64,000 bases of DNA from Tubiluchus corallicola (GCA_030141605.1 JAQGDQ010000037.1:377001-441000), one strand, 5' to 3'. Shown: positions 45,625 to 58,323, counted from the first letter of the stretch. Made by a program: numbers and translations. The notes: a model not told the origin generated them from the sequence alone.

Positions 45625-46965
45625 AGCCTTATGGAAACTACATTTGGAAAGCTAAATAATTTAACAGTATGAAAAAGACTGCGCTTGTTTTAAGGTTTGA
45701 TCTCGTGCATGCATCGTATTTGATATTTTCCCTTGCCTTATAACATGTTAATCGACGGAGATTCTTGAAGATAATTTTGTATTTATTGGGGACACAATGA
45801 TCTCTAATCTCGAAAATGGGCAATGTGCCTTATTTGGTGGGAGGACAAAAGATCATGTTGCCATTGATGCAAACGCCTTAAGGTGAAGTTAAATGATATT
45901 AGGGGACGTATGGTGAAAGATATAAGCTCATTTGACAAAAGTCAGGAAAAAATTAAGTCAGGTAAAAGTAAAACAAGAGCTCAGCCAATGATACAAAATC
46001 AGAGACAAACGGCTGCACTGGTGAATAAGAAAATAGTACGTGAGGTTACTATTAGAAATAAGATCACAAACTTTAAAAGCAAGCAGAAATAAAGTCGGGC
46101 CACATTAAATCAAAATAAAATATAAGATGCAGAAATAAGACTAATAAATAAGAAATAAGAGGCACAATGGCAGTTAAAAGTAAAGCTATTGAACGCAAAG
46201 TCGAAGAAACACAGTTCAAGAAAAACAACTTCGGGGTCATTAGTTCAGGATATAATTAAGGAAAAAAGGTCAGGTAACAGGAAAAGCCAAGGTGGTTCAA
46301 GGTAGCAAAATGAATGGATAAAAGCCATTGGAAAGGACGAGATGGTCGAGGCGGTGAGTTCAATATAATTAAAATAGAAGCAAATAGATTTTTAAAAATT
46401 TGATGTATAATTAATTACTTCATTAGAATTTTTCCATTCGCACATTCGTTCCGTTTCAGCTAAGCCTGTCTTTGAATTCCCGCTTTGACTGGTATAATCT
46501 CATTACAGTATTGTTTTCGCGTTCAGCCAGAGATGGTCTCTAGGTGAATTCTCTTTTTTCTCCCCTAATCAGAAGCAAATGGCAAGACGTCCCGCGTGTA
46601 CGTTAAACAAATACTACAAAAGACACTTGGCGAGCTTTAAGCAGATAGATGAAAGAAGGCGGTAAATTGTGCATAGACGCCATCGTAATCAAATTTACTG
46701 CAAATATGATTTACATACAAACTAGCCATTGAGATGACAAGCACAATACTGAGTTCTTAAAATGTACGAATTGTGAAAACTAGTGCTTGGGGCGGTTTTT
46801 CCATCTGACGTTTCATTGCGCATGTATTATGAGATTTTTCGTGTTTTGGGCTTCCGAAAGAACGAGTTTCCTTTCAAACTTGGTGTTAAGATTAATTAAG
46901 AAACGTGTACGTCTTCCATTTCGTATCATGCTGCCCGTTTGTCAGATAGCAGCAAGTGTCTTTCG
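45625..46965. other. Intergenic, purine-rich on the plus strand
   Basis: Bases 45870-46340 are strikingly purine-rich and give an open Lys/Arg/Gln-rich frame (45883-46092) with no family resemblance. At 46555-46665 a strong acceptor-like sequence (a pyrimidine tract ending in AATCAG) precedes a short basic frame (MARRPACTLNKYYKRH...), again unrecognised. I do not call either as a gene. Confidence 0.4.
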
Positions 46966-47020
46966 TGGTGTGTGTGTGTGTATGTGTGTGTGTGTGCGCG
47001 CAGTTGTGTGCGTGCGTGTG
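46966..47020 (+). repeat. TG/CG dinucleotide microsatellite
   Basis: Interrupted (GT)n with GCGCG interruptions, about 55 bp. Confidence 0.9.
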
Positions 47021-47189
47021 CATAAATGCATTGAGAATGGAAGCACAATTACTTATCCACCTCATATCCTGTCGGCGGTTTCACCATATTACTGCTGGTC
47101 ATTTAAACCTGAATCAGTTTCCTAGTTGGCATTCAGAGCTACATTTTCAGATAAAAGTTGTCGTCAGTGATAATAATAGAGTTATTTAC

Positions 47190-47273
47190 CTGTCCCATTT
47201 CGTCAAGGAAATTCATTGTGGAGGCTGCATTATGTTCCCCGTGCACTTTCTTTAGTTCATCACTCGCGGCCAT
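47190..47273 (-). CDS. Doubtful first coding exon, unknown protein
   Basis: On the minus strand an ATG at 47273 (GAGAATGGCCGCG) opens exactly 28 codons, MAASDELKKVHGEHNAASTM onward. It ends at a consensus donor CAG|GTAAAT. The peptide is well-mixed and hydrophilic like a real protein start, but no downstream exon was identified and no family is recognised. Confidence 0.25.
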
Positions 47274-48920
47274 TCTCCTAATATCCTGTTTTATTTTTCT
47301 TTTTGTTGACACATTCACGCATGTGGCAATACGTATTTTCCATGTAGCATTGATAAATGTAAAGTTATAGCGTGTCATACACTGGTCTATTGTGCATGTT
47401 GGCTGTTGTGGGCATGATACGTTTAATTGCTTTTGTAAGGCATCTACTGAATTATATTTGCTTTTTACCTACACATATTGGAATTTTTATCAGTGATTGA
47501 TGAATGTTTGGAACGGAATGGACAACACCATGAACTCATACCTAATTCTAGCGAAGTTTGAGAAAGAATTTAAAAAAATCACATACAAATACAATAAACC
47601 AAATAAATTAACATTTTAAACAGTCCAGTATGTTGCACGTACTGTAAATCATAGCATAGATAGTGTTCTAACTATAATGTTTTTGCACAATTAAAGCACT
47701 AACGTTACAGTTCATCTAAATACAGCGTTGCTGGATACTTAACGTAATTATTTTTTAATCAGTCAGATTTTCTTCTTTTCATTCTCTCCTAATTTCCTTT
47801 TTTCACTATCCTGTACTAACCCTAACTGTTGACCTATGTTTATCTCTATTCCAACTTTCAAGTTCCCGGTCAAACTAGTCTTCAAGGGGACTTGTGACAC
47901 GACGCAACGTAACTGTCTTTACATTATTTCCCCCGGGTTAAACTGTAATAGTGCTTAAATTGTAAATTTACATTATTTAATACTGTAACAGTGACTCTAC
48001 TATGTGTTGCGTTATGTGGAATAAACGAATTTTGAAAACTTGAATCGAATGTTACATCGCCATAAAGTTTTAATTACAAATATTATACTTAATTTTATTT
48101 ATAATTTTTAATTTCAAGATAAATTTTAAGAAGTAGGCTACCCAGCAAACTAGAAAACTTGGTGCAACTCGAAAGTCTACTTTCTAGATTCACATAGGTC
48201 GAATATGCTTGCTGCTGCATGTTTTATTCCAATAATAAAACATGCCTGTGATCGCCAAGTCTCTTTGTTTCCTATTCAGAATTTCCCTTTGATAAATTTG
48301 TTCTGTTTGTCAGAGTCTCTCAATAAGTGCATTGAATGACAAACAATTGCGCCAGGTTCTTTTACATGGGTTATTGGATTAGATATGATTCTGCGCTCGT
48401 GTGTTTTAAAACTTTCTTTTGTTGTTAAGTACAAAAGAGGGAAGTAATGCATTCAGATGAAAGGATATCAGCTGCAATTATTATTGTTATATACATGAAT
48501 GCAACTGCGTTTGTCGATGTTAATAACAATTGTTATGATGTTGTTGTTGTGTAGTGTGTGTCATTGTATCATGGAAACAGAATAGTTCTTTGAATGAAAG
48601 GCTGGGATAAAATAAAAATTTGTTAACAAAGCATATTCGATGTATATATGCAGCATTTCAAGATTTACTCTTTTCGTCTACGACACCGAGGAAATGCATG
48701 TAATCAGATTTTTTTAACCACAACGTAGCCTGTTATAAATATACAGATAAGCTTTTTTTTTCAGATTTTCATACAGGTAACATAAAATAAATTACCCAAA
48801 AGATTGTACTACTACTTTGTACTACTACAAAAGCAAATTACAAAGCTAGCCGAAAGAAATTTATGTAGAAGCAACTTGTTTCTATTCTCATGTCAATGAG
48901 CTTGATTAGACAAATAAGAA
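47274..48920. other. Intergenic, nothing recognised
   Basis: AT-rich. No gene, RNA or clear repeat seen. Confidence 0.45.
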
Positions 48921-49161
48921 AAGATGAGGTGAGATGAGGTGAGATGAGATGAGATAAGATGAGATAAGATGAGATGAGATGAGATGAGATGAGATGAGAT
49001 GAGATGAGATAAGATAAGATAAGATAAGATAAGATAAGATAAGATAAGATAAGATAAGATAAGATAAGATAAGATAAGATAAGATAAGATAAGATAAGAT
49101 AAGATAAGATAAGATAAGATAAGATAAGATAAGACAAGATAAGATAAGATAAGATAAGATA
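48921..49161 (+). repeat. GATAA/GATGA pentanucleotide satellite
   Basis: About 48 units of AGATA/AGATG over 240 bp, starting with AGATGAGGTG variants and becoming pure AGATA. It creates long Tyr-Leu-Ile-Ser repeat frames on the minus strand that are not genes. Confidence 0.95.
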
Positions 49162-49258
49162 GACAAGAATTTATTATGCCTTATGTTAATCGTTCATTAC
49201 AATTTCATTTCGTTCCTGGGTTACCTGGTTTCCTGGAACCCTAAATAAATAAACATAG

Positions 49259-49450
49259 CGGGTTTTATTAAAAAAGTGATACCATAGAGCAGTAAACTAG
49301 ATGCAATGTGTGAAAACAATAAAGAATGGAGAAGATAGAAAGTGCCATTAAAGATTCAAATTCATAAAATTATTTAAGAAATATAACCTACAAGTAAACA
49401 TTCGGAAAAATAACATCACAAAGTCACAAAACAGCTTAAAAGCAAATAAT
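49259..49450. repeat. Dispersed repeat of the GGGTTTTATTAAAAA family, copy 2
   Basis: The first 135 bp align with 40494-40625. The last 40 bp (AATAACATCACAAAGTCACA and AAACAGCTTAAAA) resemble 41928-41965. It follows an AAATAAATAAAC tail directly. Confidence 0.55.
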
Positions 49451-50030
49451 CCAAAAGATCAATAAGTACTCGAACTCATCGTTTTATTTACCACTTAGTT
49501 TTGGGAAAGTTCTTGCGTTATAATGTGATGTCGACTTTTCAAGTTGGTCTGGATTACCATTTACTTGGTTGGATAATAGGACCAACCGCGTGCAAATCCT
49601 TATCTAAAATTTAGGAACTAAAAATAATGCAGAAATTTTCAGTGGTGAAGGAATCTGTATGGATTAAGGAAAAATGCCACACAGGCACACATTTATACAG
49701 TCATTTATGTTAATTTATATACATCAACATAGAGAAAAGAAAAAAGTATTGTAAACTGCGGCATACTTATGTAGTATTCGCAGAATTATTATATACAACA
49801 ATACGAGGAAAAATTGGCTTAATATTACTACTTATTATGTATAAGTTTGTTTCGTGTTTTTCCTAGGTCAAGCATGTCAATATGTCCATACTCTGTATTT
49901 TATTAATTATTATAATCTTAATGTCAATATGGTACCAATTCACAATTAAGAAACTTTTGATGCCAAATTTGGCAGACAGTAAATGACAAAGTCTGATACA
50001 GCCCGAAACAATCAGGGACATTCCGCTTGG
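49451..50030. other. Intergenic, nothing recognised
   Basis: No gene, RNA or repeat identified. Confidence 0.4.
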
Positions 50031-50096
50031 GATAAGGTAGCCTAGTGGTCTAAGGCGCCTAGCAAGCAAAAGTCCCTGATTCGAATCCTGTGTATC
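50031..50096 (+). tRNA. tRNA-like remnant or tRNA-derived SINE head
   Basis: An A box (GTAGCCTAGTGGTCTAAGGC, D stem GCC/GGC) and a B box (GATTCGAATCC) lie in the right order and spacing. The ends pair only over GATA/TATC. At 66 bases there is no proper anticodon arm, and the T stem has mismatches. It is therefore not a working tRNA, though the two Pol III promoter boxes are well kept. Confidence 0.5.
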
Positions 50097-53000
50097 AAAC
50101 TTTTCCACATTCTCCTGTCTCTCGTATTCAAAATTTACTTAATTCTGAGTTTGTTCCATCATCTGCATTTTTTGTTTGCGCGTCATAATATGTTTTCTCT
50201 TTTCATGGAAATTTCCAACTAGTTGTACAGAAAACAACAGCACCCTTTTGGCAACACGCCTTGATGAGTGTCTCATTATGCACTATTCATGACTTCAGTA
50301 CTTACAGACAATTATGAAGCCCATTCTTGTTATTATTAAATGCATTGTGTAGCGCTTAGGCGTTCTAATCACAAGCGTTTGCGAGAAGTCTGTGCCAACG
50401 CAAGTCTTTAGAAAACTGCTGAATACAATGCATCAGCCTGCATGCAGTTTTTAATTGGAGTGTTTTGGCTTGTTTGCGTCTATTCAACAGTAATTTCCTG
50501 CCGAGCCTCTATTCACTGCCTACAGTGTCTTTGAATAAAGGGATTATTACTAACAATAAAGATTTCCACAAAAGATTGAAACGATTTCCACCTATAGTCC
50601 CAGTCGATTTTTCTCCAGTTCGCACTAACAGTGTTTTGTTCTGTATTATTTTACAGCTTGTAAATTTGGCAACTGTGGGCGGACCTTCGTTGCTGAGACA
50701 AATTAAAGCTTATAATCTAGAATATGACTAGTTACCGACATGCATGACTAGTCACCCAATAATACCCATACCCAGTCAATGTTTGCTTTCCCTGATTTTT
50801 GATTTGATTAAGCATTGTTCAACTATGCTTCTACATTTTCTTGGCTTGGTTGAACGAAGAACGTATGTTGACTATGACACAGAAAGGCAAACAGTATAGC
50901 GTAGGTCTCATCACACAGAATGACTCAAAAAGATATACATATTGACGTTTACTTTTCTTCTTAAATTTTCGTAAATGGATAGATCCACTTTTTACTGCAG
51001 TTCATATAGAGTGCTTGTAAAAGTTTTTGTTTTATGCCGATAATAAAGTGTATATATCAAGATAAATTATGTATGCAGTTTAAACCTTTTATTGTCTTTT
51101 AAGTAAGCACATTTTTAGATTTCTTTTCATTAATGTGCTGTGTGAGTTTTCATGCAGTCTGCATGAATGATGACTTCTAAGTTTAATTACAGTGAGTAAA
51201 ATGTTTCATTATCTTAAATAAGTTGTCACGACTTTTATCTCAGTGAAGTGTCGTGTAAGTCCAAAATCCTTTAATCTGCTTTTAAGTTTCAGTGTGTGCA
51301 ACAGTTTCCTGAACTCTGAATCTCGTAATTTCTAACACGCCTTTTAGTTTTCTCAATGCTGAAGGCGTTGCATGAATCCTGAAGTTGGAGAAGTCCAGTT
51401 TGTTTAGAAAAGAGTTTTGGGAAGCGTGAATCTTGTGAAACTGATATCTCATTGAAATTTCAAATCTGTGAAGCATTTCGCGTGTGTCCTAAATCTGGTA
51501 AATCTGACATTTTCTAACGATGTTGACTCAAACGCCTCAATTACGAAATTGGCTAAATTATTTTTAATTTTTAAAAATCTGTACTGTTCAGCTGCAACTT
51601 GATCCTTTAGACTTTTAATTGCAAGATAATGATTAACGAAACATACTCCACGAGGATTAAAATTGTACTTTAAGGATGTTTGGATTATAAGTGCAGAACC
51701 AATACCACTACGACCACTCGGATTCTTGATAAATAATTAAACATTCGAGCATCCATTCCACCATTATCCAGTTACAATGCCACATGAAAAATGATAGTGC
51801 AAAAAAAACCAGTATACAGAAGAAATATGCTTATTTTAAATGCATGAACAAGCGCAAAAACAATGCTGAACAAAAGAGTGGAATTTGACTGCGTTTCACT
51901 TTATATTCTCTAAACCCAGACAATAACATTTCACGTGAAATAATACTCAAATGATTCAAATGATAGGTTATATTATACCAAAGAATGATAAGATCAACTA
52001 TAATGAATAAGTTTCGCGTGAAATATTATAAGTGGGGTGTGTTACGGGCAGCCTAGGCGATAATTAGGCGCGATTCAATCAGACAATAGGCAACAAGATG
52101 CCATAGAATAGAGCACAATGGTCTGAAAAGGTTGATGCAAGATAAGAAAAGAATGGAACACAAAGAGCTTTCCACGGGGTCTGTTTCATTGTGTAAGACT
52201 CAATAGCAGAGAAATAAAATATTGATGCATGCATTTCATACAACCTGAAAGGGTGCCTTTTAGTAGCGAATGCAACAAGAAAAGCCAATACATGCATTAC
52301 CAGCATACGAGGCGTGAACAATGGCGAGACTCAATTTTGTGCACGAGTTAGAATTCTTTCTCTGTTTTGAATATCGGCAGTATTCAACATCTTTGTTATT
52401 CGAATTTCAATGATATCGAGTAAATTACCTCGAAACCTACTTTATGCTGCGGTTTCAACAATAAGCTTTTGCGCTGGTGCATTGTTCGGGAACAATAGTA
52501 CCACACCTGTCGGTGGTTTTCTACAAATCAGGTTTCTGGAGTACATGCATGCGAATAATGTTATCGATATTTTCTATTGAGCCGTTTCATTCACACTGGG
52601 TATAAAATGCGGTAACATTAGTGGCATAAAAAACTATTGAGTATTTAAATTAGTATCCATTACATGTTTAAGCTGTTCATGTTGCAGGATTAGCGCAGAA
52701 TACGAACGCGTGTTGCTAAGATTGTAACGAAAGTACACATAGGAAGGCATCCTCACGTCAGTGACGTCACTGCCGAATGACCACTGGTCACTATGCCTGC
52801 GCATGGTTCTTTACTTAACGGAACTGTAGGCGAATTGATTTTTCAAAACCCATGGGTTTTTAAGTCCATTAGTAGCTGTAATACAGTTGCTTAAACCAAG
52901 TTTTAGCTGATGGCATAGTTTAGTTTGGTTTATTTTTCCAAATTGCCGTGACATTATATACATTGCTATGTACATTACAATACATACTTTTCCTACAACA

Positions 53001-55202
53001 ACCAAAACAAAATTCAAAATTTTACAAGATATTGAGATAATGGTTCAGACCAAGAAGATAAAATTGTGTACAGGCATGAGCAGATAGCAAAATGGAAAGG
53101 AAAATGTGCGAAATAGAATAAAAAAGCAGAATGAAATACCAGGGTAATAGAAAGGGCAGAGAAAAAAGTGATTAAGAACGGGCCGTTTAAGTGTGAAGAT
53201 GGGTACGTATACGTACTGTTTGCAAGATTACTATGCAGTATTTGATAGTTTTCAAAGTCATTATTTGAAGAAATGTATTTCAAATTTCACCACAGAGCAA
53301 CGAATCTGGCAATCTGGCTTCAATCCGACCGGGCAGCTAAAGGTGGTTTGTTAAAAACACTGCAAAAAGTTTCTGACCGCTTTTCACACTGCAAAAGACA
53401 ATTAGTACTCTGAGGCTTAGTACCACAGTTTTAATCACAAAACATACGAATGTCTGAAAATTTTTTCACTCCACTTGGACGGAACACAAAACCTTAATGG
53501 CAGCTATTCTAACCGAATTAATATATATTGCAATGGCTAAAACGTACTGTTTTTGATAAGCCTCTCATGTGCTAGTTAGTAGGAAAAGACCAAGATATCA
53601 CTCACACTGGTTGGAAGATCAAAACGGTACTTGTACTGAACTGGACAAGGACCACTTTAGGTTTGACAATGTGATTTGGTTAATGAAATTTTTTTGGCTA
53701 ATAATTTAAGTTTTAAAATCTTGCCTAAACAGGTTTTTAACTGATTTTTAAAATGCAGTAATTGATTTTTCTTACGTTACACAGTGCCGTGTCACATCCA
53801 CACATTGCTCCTACAGTGCTCTATTGTGCCTTATAAGGAAAAATTGGGGAGCCATTCATGTAACCGTATCATTCACTTTTGTTCACTTTATAAAGGCCCC
53901 TGACCGCCTGATACAAACATTTATTGTTGAACAAGTCCACTTGGGAAACCAAAGTGCTTATTCCTACCAACCGACATCAATGGCTGAATGTAATGCCATT
54001 TATCCTAACAACACGTCCTCACAATGCGCTGAATGACCAAGAGGAAACCCCACAGTTTGCTGACAATTGTTCCGGTTTCTCTAAAGCGTTTTGGCCAACG
54101 CTTATCCGTGACCGTATGAATAGAGTCGTACAAACGCTGTCAACGCTACTATTGTGCTGCTCTAACTAAACGTGCATTCGCTGCTGTTTTCTCTCCTTCG
54201 TGTTCTTTTGTGTGGACATTTGCCAAGGTAATTGCGCCCCTACAGCTATTAATTCGGTCCTTGTTACCCGGCTCTTCCAGAAAAATACTGACTCTCTGAC
54301 TCACTAGTCATTGCTTTGCGAAATAAATGCAAACCGAAATGAAATAAAATACAAAAACTGCATTTAACTGGATTGCAATAAATAGTTCAATTTCACAAGG
54401 TGGTAAATTACTAAACAATGGAGAACAGATAAAATTCTACATTCTGTTACTTACGAAGCCGTTGTTTTCTGTACAGGAAAATTAAGTACAAAAATAAACT
54501 GTGATGACATAAAGACCTATTGTTTTACTCAAGGTAGAGCAAATTGCGACAGAGTGGAATTACATGAAGCATATCTAGACTTTCCTACATCACTCTCAGT
54601 AATATTTAGTTATTACTTACACAGCCCTAAATTTGTTCAAGAAGAATTTTTCATCCTCTACAGTTGTATGGTATCTAGCGGTCGTTAATAACGGATAATC
54701 ACATTTATCCCAGGTCAGGCTTTACATTTAGGACCTTCTATTTGGTAATTTCTTGCTGTGATGAACATGAGCAAAAAGAAAAAAGAAAAACCAGAGAATT
54801 GCAACTTAAGAAAATGTAAAATTGTCATATCAGTCAGTCGCACACATCCTTCTTTGAAAGGTTTAGAAGGTTAGGAGAAAGGAAAATTCTTAACAAAGCC
54901 ATCGGGCAACAAATTGCCATGACGTCAGCAACCAACATCCCAGGATGTGTCAGTACTCAGAAAAACAATTACTATTAAATTTATTTATAAAATCAACCGC
55001 TTGCATATACTGTTAACTTAGTAATTTTGCGCACTACTATATTTTACAAAATTCAGATGGAATGCAGGCAGAACTTTTTACATTCTTAATAAAAGATAGG
55101 CCATTAAAATGCTGGCTGTAATAGTAAGCATGATAATTCAAATGTTCCAAATTTTACACCATTTTTGGTGAAGGATTTAACCGAATGGTCACGCTATGTG
55201 GG
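50097..55202. other. Intergenic, nothing recognised
   Basis: About 5 kb of AT-rich DNA. Open frames at 50465-50731, 53824-54036 and 53924-54169 (plus) and 52079-52321 and 53014-53283 (minus) show no family motifs and no convincing splice context. Confidence 0.45.
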
Positions 55203-55356
55203 ACTAAAGTTAAGCAACGTTAAGCCAGGTCAGTGAATTTTATTTAAATCTTATTTCAGCACAAAAAATTACCATATAAAAGTTAAATTTTACGCTAAAA
55301 ACTACGAAATACTACATGCCATATGTATGGGTCATAAATGAATGGGTGACCACTAG
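55203..55356 (+). pseudogene. Interrupted 5S rRNA-derived sequence
   Basis: Bases 55207-55234 (AAGTTAAGCAACGTTAAGCC, then AGGTCAGT) match the 5S rRNA core with its box A (AAGTTAAGCAACGTTGAGCC.GGTTAGT in animal 5S). Bases 55340-55352 (GAATGGGTGACCA) match box C (GGATGGGTGACCG). In a real 5S gene only about four bases (ACTT) separate the two; here about 105 unrelated AT-rich bases do. The 5' and 3' stem halves of 5S are not recognisable. It is either an insertion-split 5S pseudogene or the head of a 5S-derived SINE. Confidence 0.55.
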
Positions 55357-56561
55357 AGCTTATATCCGAACACAGCTTATTAAGACACCTCCGCCAGCTC
55401 AACTGAGTTTCTTTAGAGGTTTAGTCATTCTTTGTAATGAGTTACGTTCCACTCTTACCACAATCATTTGCATTAAATATTGAATTGAATGCTGAATCCG
55501 GGTTGAAGAGTGCTGAACTGTTTTAAAAATCAGCATTCGTAACGTTAACTCTGCTTATAGAAAAATTATATGTAAGCAATATATAAGTTCAATGTGAATT
55601 TTGAAGATACATATCAAAATTCGTTTATGTCTTAAGTACAAAGTTTGGAGTATCAACTAAACTTCGGCTTAACTTCTCAAAAGAAATGTAGTTTAATTTG
55701 TTGAAGTTTGGTCCCAATAAATTCCTGTCTATAATGTAGCAAACGCTTCCGTTCGGTTAATTCTAACCCTATAGGGAGCTATAACGCCGTCTGGGATATG
55801 TAAACTTCATTTCAAGGAGTTTTTGTACATATTGTGCTCTCCTTCAGCTAAACTGATGAATTCGTTTAGTTTTGGCTTCAGCATCATTGTACATCAAAAA
55901 TTCTTTTACGGAATAGATAAACGATTCTCAAGTACTCATTTGAGTACCAGATCAGAAATTTCAATCTAAAGGAAGAAAATTTTTAGCTGTAGGAAGAATG
56001 GTGAAAAAATTTCTTTCATAGGAGGAACTTCATGTTAGTAATATTCTGTGAGTAGCTGTATCAAATGTATCAGATAAAATCCACGATTTTATGGACTAGT
56101 GCGCAAAACAAATTTTGTATTTAATAAGTTTGTCTTTTTCAATTGACAGTTTCTGGCAGTTGTGAACTATTAAATATTCTGAGTTTGTGTTGTTTGTGAT
56201 GCTTTTCTCAGGCAATTGTTTACATTTCATAGGCTGTGCTATGTTTAAATTGTCTCAGTTGGCGAATTATTGATGTAAAAGCATAACAGTGGAGAATTGT
56301 TAGATGAAAATTTAAAGCGGAAAAAGAATTGAGGAACCCATAGGTCATCGATTTTTTTTCATGTCAACTAACTAGTTTTTAAGGACCAAGACTCCGATAG
56401 TTAAAGTTTACTGGAGAGGAATTCGCTAGGACTGAGATGTCAGATGGAACATTTGAGCTTCTGCCAAAACACTTTTACCTAGATAAGAGCTTGTTAGTTC
56501 TGAAGGAGGTTAAGTACACGGGCAAAACGTAGTTGAAGTTCATCAGCAATGCAGACCACAT
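55357..56561. other. Intergenic, nothing recognised
   Basis: AT-rich, no gene or RNA recognised. Confidence 0.45.
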
Positions 56562-56891
56562 ATGTCGAATTTAATAATTTATCTTTGGTATTTACCATTG
56601 ACTACTTTATTCGACAAAACTTACCAAAAGGAAGAGCTCACTGGAAAAAGAAACAGCAACCAACCATGGTCAGAACTTTATAAATGGAAGTTTACTAGAA
56701 CTGCAATAAATTACAATTGGACAGAAAGCTCATTACAATCTTTACAATGCTGCAGTGCCGAATGTAGCCTAAGTACATGCACGACGACAAAAGGATTGAA
56801 AGTTTGTAAAAAGAAATTCACAGAAAAAGTATGCCAGGAACTGAGGCCTAATTACCAAATACGTGGAGGAGTAAAAAATGGGATAAATTAA
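56562..56891 (+). CDS. Possible small cysteine-rich protein, unknown
   Basis: A single-exon frame of 109 codons. It has a hydrophobic N-terminus that could be a signal peptide (residues 1-17, IIYLWYLPLTTLF) and six cysteines packed in the C-terminal half as CC-x4-C-x4-C-x8-C-x8-C. Two NxT/S sites are present. The family is not recognised and the coding context is unproven: the frame could be random, as no polyadenylation signal or splice evidence was tied to it. Confidence 0.25.
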   Translation: MSNLIIYLWYLPLTTLFDKTYQKEELTGKRNSNQPWSELYKWKFTRTAINYNWTESSLQSLQCCSAECSLSTCTTTKGLKVCKKKFTEKVCQELRPNYQIRGGVKNGIN

Positions 56892-57913
56892 AGGCCACTG
56901 AAAAGGAAACCTCTAGAAGCATTATTCGGCTCTACAAGTAAATTTCCCGGGTGAGAAATGAGCAGTGATTTCAGATCAATCACCATGAGAGACAAAAATC
57001 AGCAATTATCAGCAAATTTGCACAATTGCAAGTGATTATTGTTCAACAAATTAATATTACATTAATACCAATGATACCATTCAATATGCCACGTAATTAA
57101 ACGTATATGCGTATACAGAATAAAGATTTGTTAAGGTAACAAGTCAAAGTATCATGCTTAGGCTAAACACAGCTGCCTCTTACAGGTCAACATTAAAGCT
57201 GCGGCCATAAATGCCTTTTATTTCTATACAGACACCTAACATTACCACCTTTCAGCAAAGCTCCTCCTAGCTCAATTTATTAAGCCTTATAACCGCTTTC
57301 AGACCCATTTTAAGTGGTGTTGATTTTACTGCACATCAAACAGATTTTCAAACATGCTTTGAGTCCAAGCAAGAACTCAATGCGTGAGTTTGAATAGGTG
57401 CTTTCTCAGGCCAACTGTATGCACCATTACAGGAATGCTAATAATTCCCGCATTTAATGATAATCCTTCAGGCACTGCATTGTATACTTCATTCTCACGC
57501 TTTCAGCTCTGAATGGCTAAAGATAAAGCAGCGGGCAAGTTGTATGTCGCATTTCAATGCCAAACTTATTTGCGAGCATTCAAGAGTGAATGCGCTGTTT
57601 GAGGCGCATTGTGAGACGGTATTCAGACCCATTCACCCGACTGTTGATCTGCTGTACGGGTGTAATGATTTCCAATTTAGCTGGCCTTAAGTGTACTGTT
57701 TGCCAAAGCTCGTATTGAGATGGACTTTGCAAAGCCCATCAGACGACTTTACATTAAGATAGTGTGAAAACAGCTTTACGCACACACTACATCTAAAAAG
57801 ATGGAATGCAAAATGCACCACGTGTAATAATGACACGGCTGCAGGTCCAAGTACCACCGGACAAAAGACCACCTTTACATGAGTAACTAACTAGTAGTAC
57901 GGTTACTGAATTG
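56892..57913. other. Intergenic, nothing recognised
   Basis: No gene recognised. The frames at 57457-57690 (plus) and 57687-57872 (minus) have no family resemblance. Confidence 0.45.
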
Positions 57914-58045
57914 TTATTTATTTATTTATTTGTGTATGTATGCGAGTATTTATTTATTTATTAATCTATCTATCTATTTATTTATCTGTTTATTTATTTA
58001 TTTACTTATTGTCATTTATTTATTTGTCAATTTATTTATTAATTG
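57914..58045 (+). repeat. TTTA tetranucleotide microsatellite
   Basis: Interrupted (TTTA)n with TCTA and TGTA variants, about 130 bp. Confidence 0.9.
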
Positions 58046-58187
58046 TATTTTATTGTTTTTCAGAAGAATTGCAAATTTTAGAGGATCTAAGTCCAAAATT
58101 ATTTTAATTGTACTCCATAATGATTATGTGTAAGCGAGATAAAATCGATCATGAATATGATAAAAGCATTGCGACTATAACAACCAA

Positions 58188-58323
58188 ATGTCCAGATCAC
58201 AGCAATAGTCACGTGTTTATGTTAGCATAACCTTTCATTAGATTTCAATTTCGTTAACAAAACTACAACTAGAGAGCGCCACACGGTGTAACAAATGTTT
58301 ACCCCACTGTAGTATCTGGACAT
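58188..58323. mobile_element. Possible 136-bp element with short inverted ends
   Basis: ATGTCCAGAT-CACAG on the left is inverted at the right end (CTGTAGTATCTGGACAT), a terminal repeat of about 14 bp with a two-base insertion. The interior has no coding sequence. One copy only. Confidence 0.35.

Noticed and set aside
48838..49166. Frames of Ser-Tyr-Leu-Ile-Leu repeats on the minus strand
   Set aside because: Translation of the AGATA pentanucleotide satellite in repeat-compatible frames.
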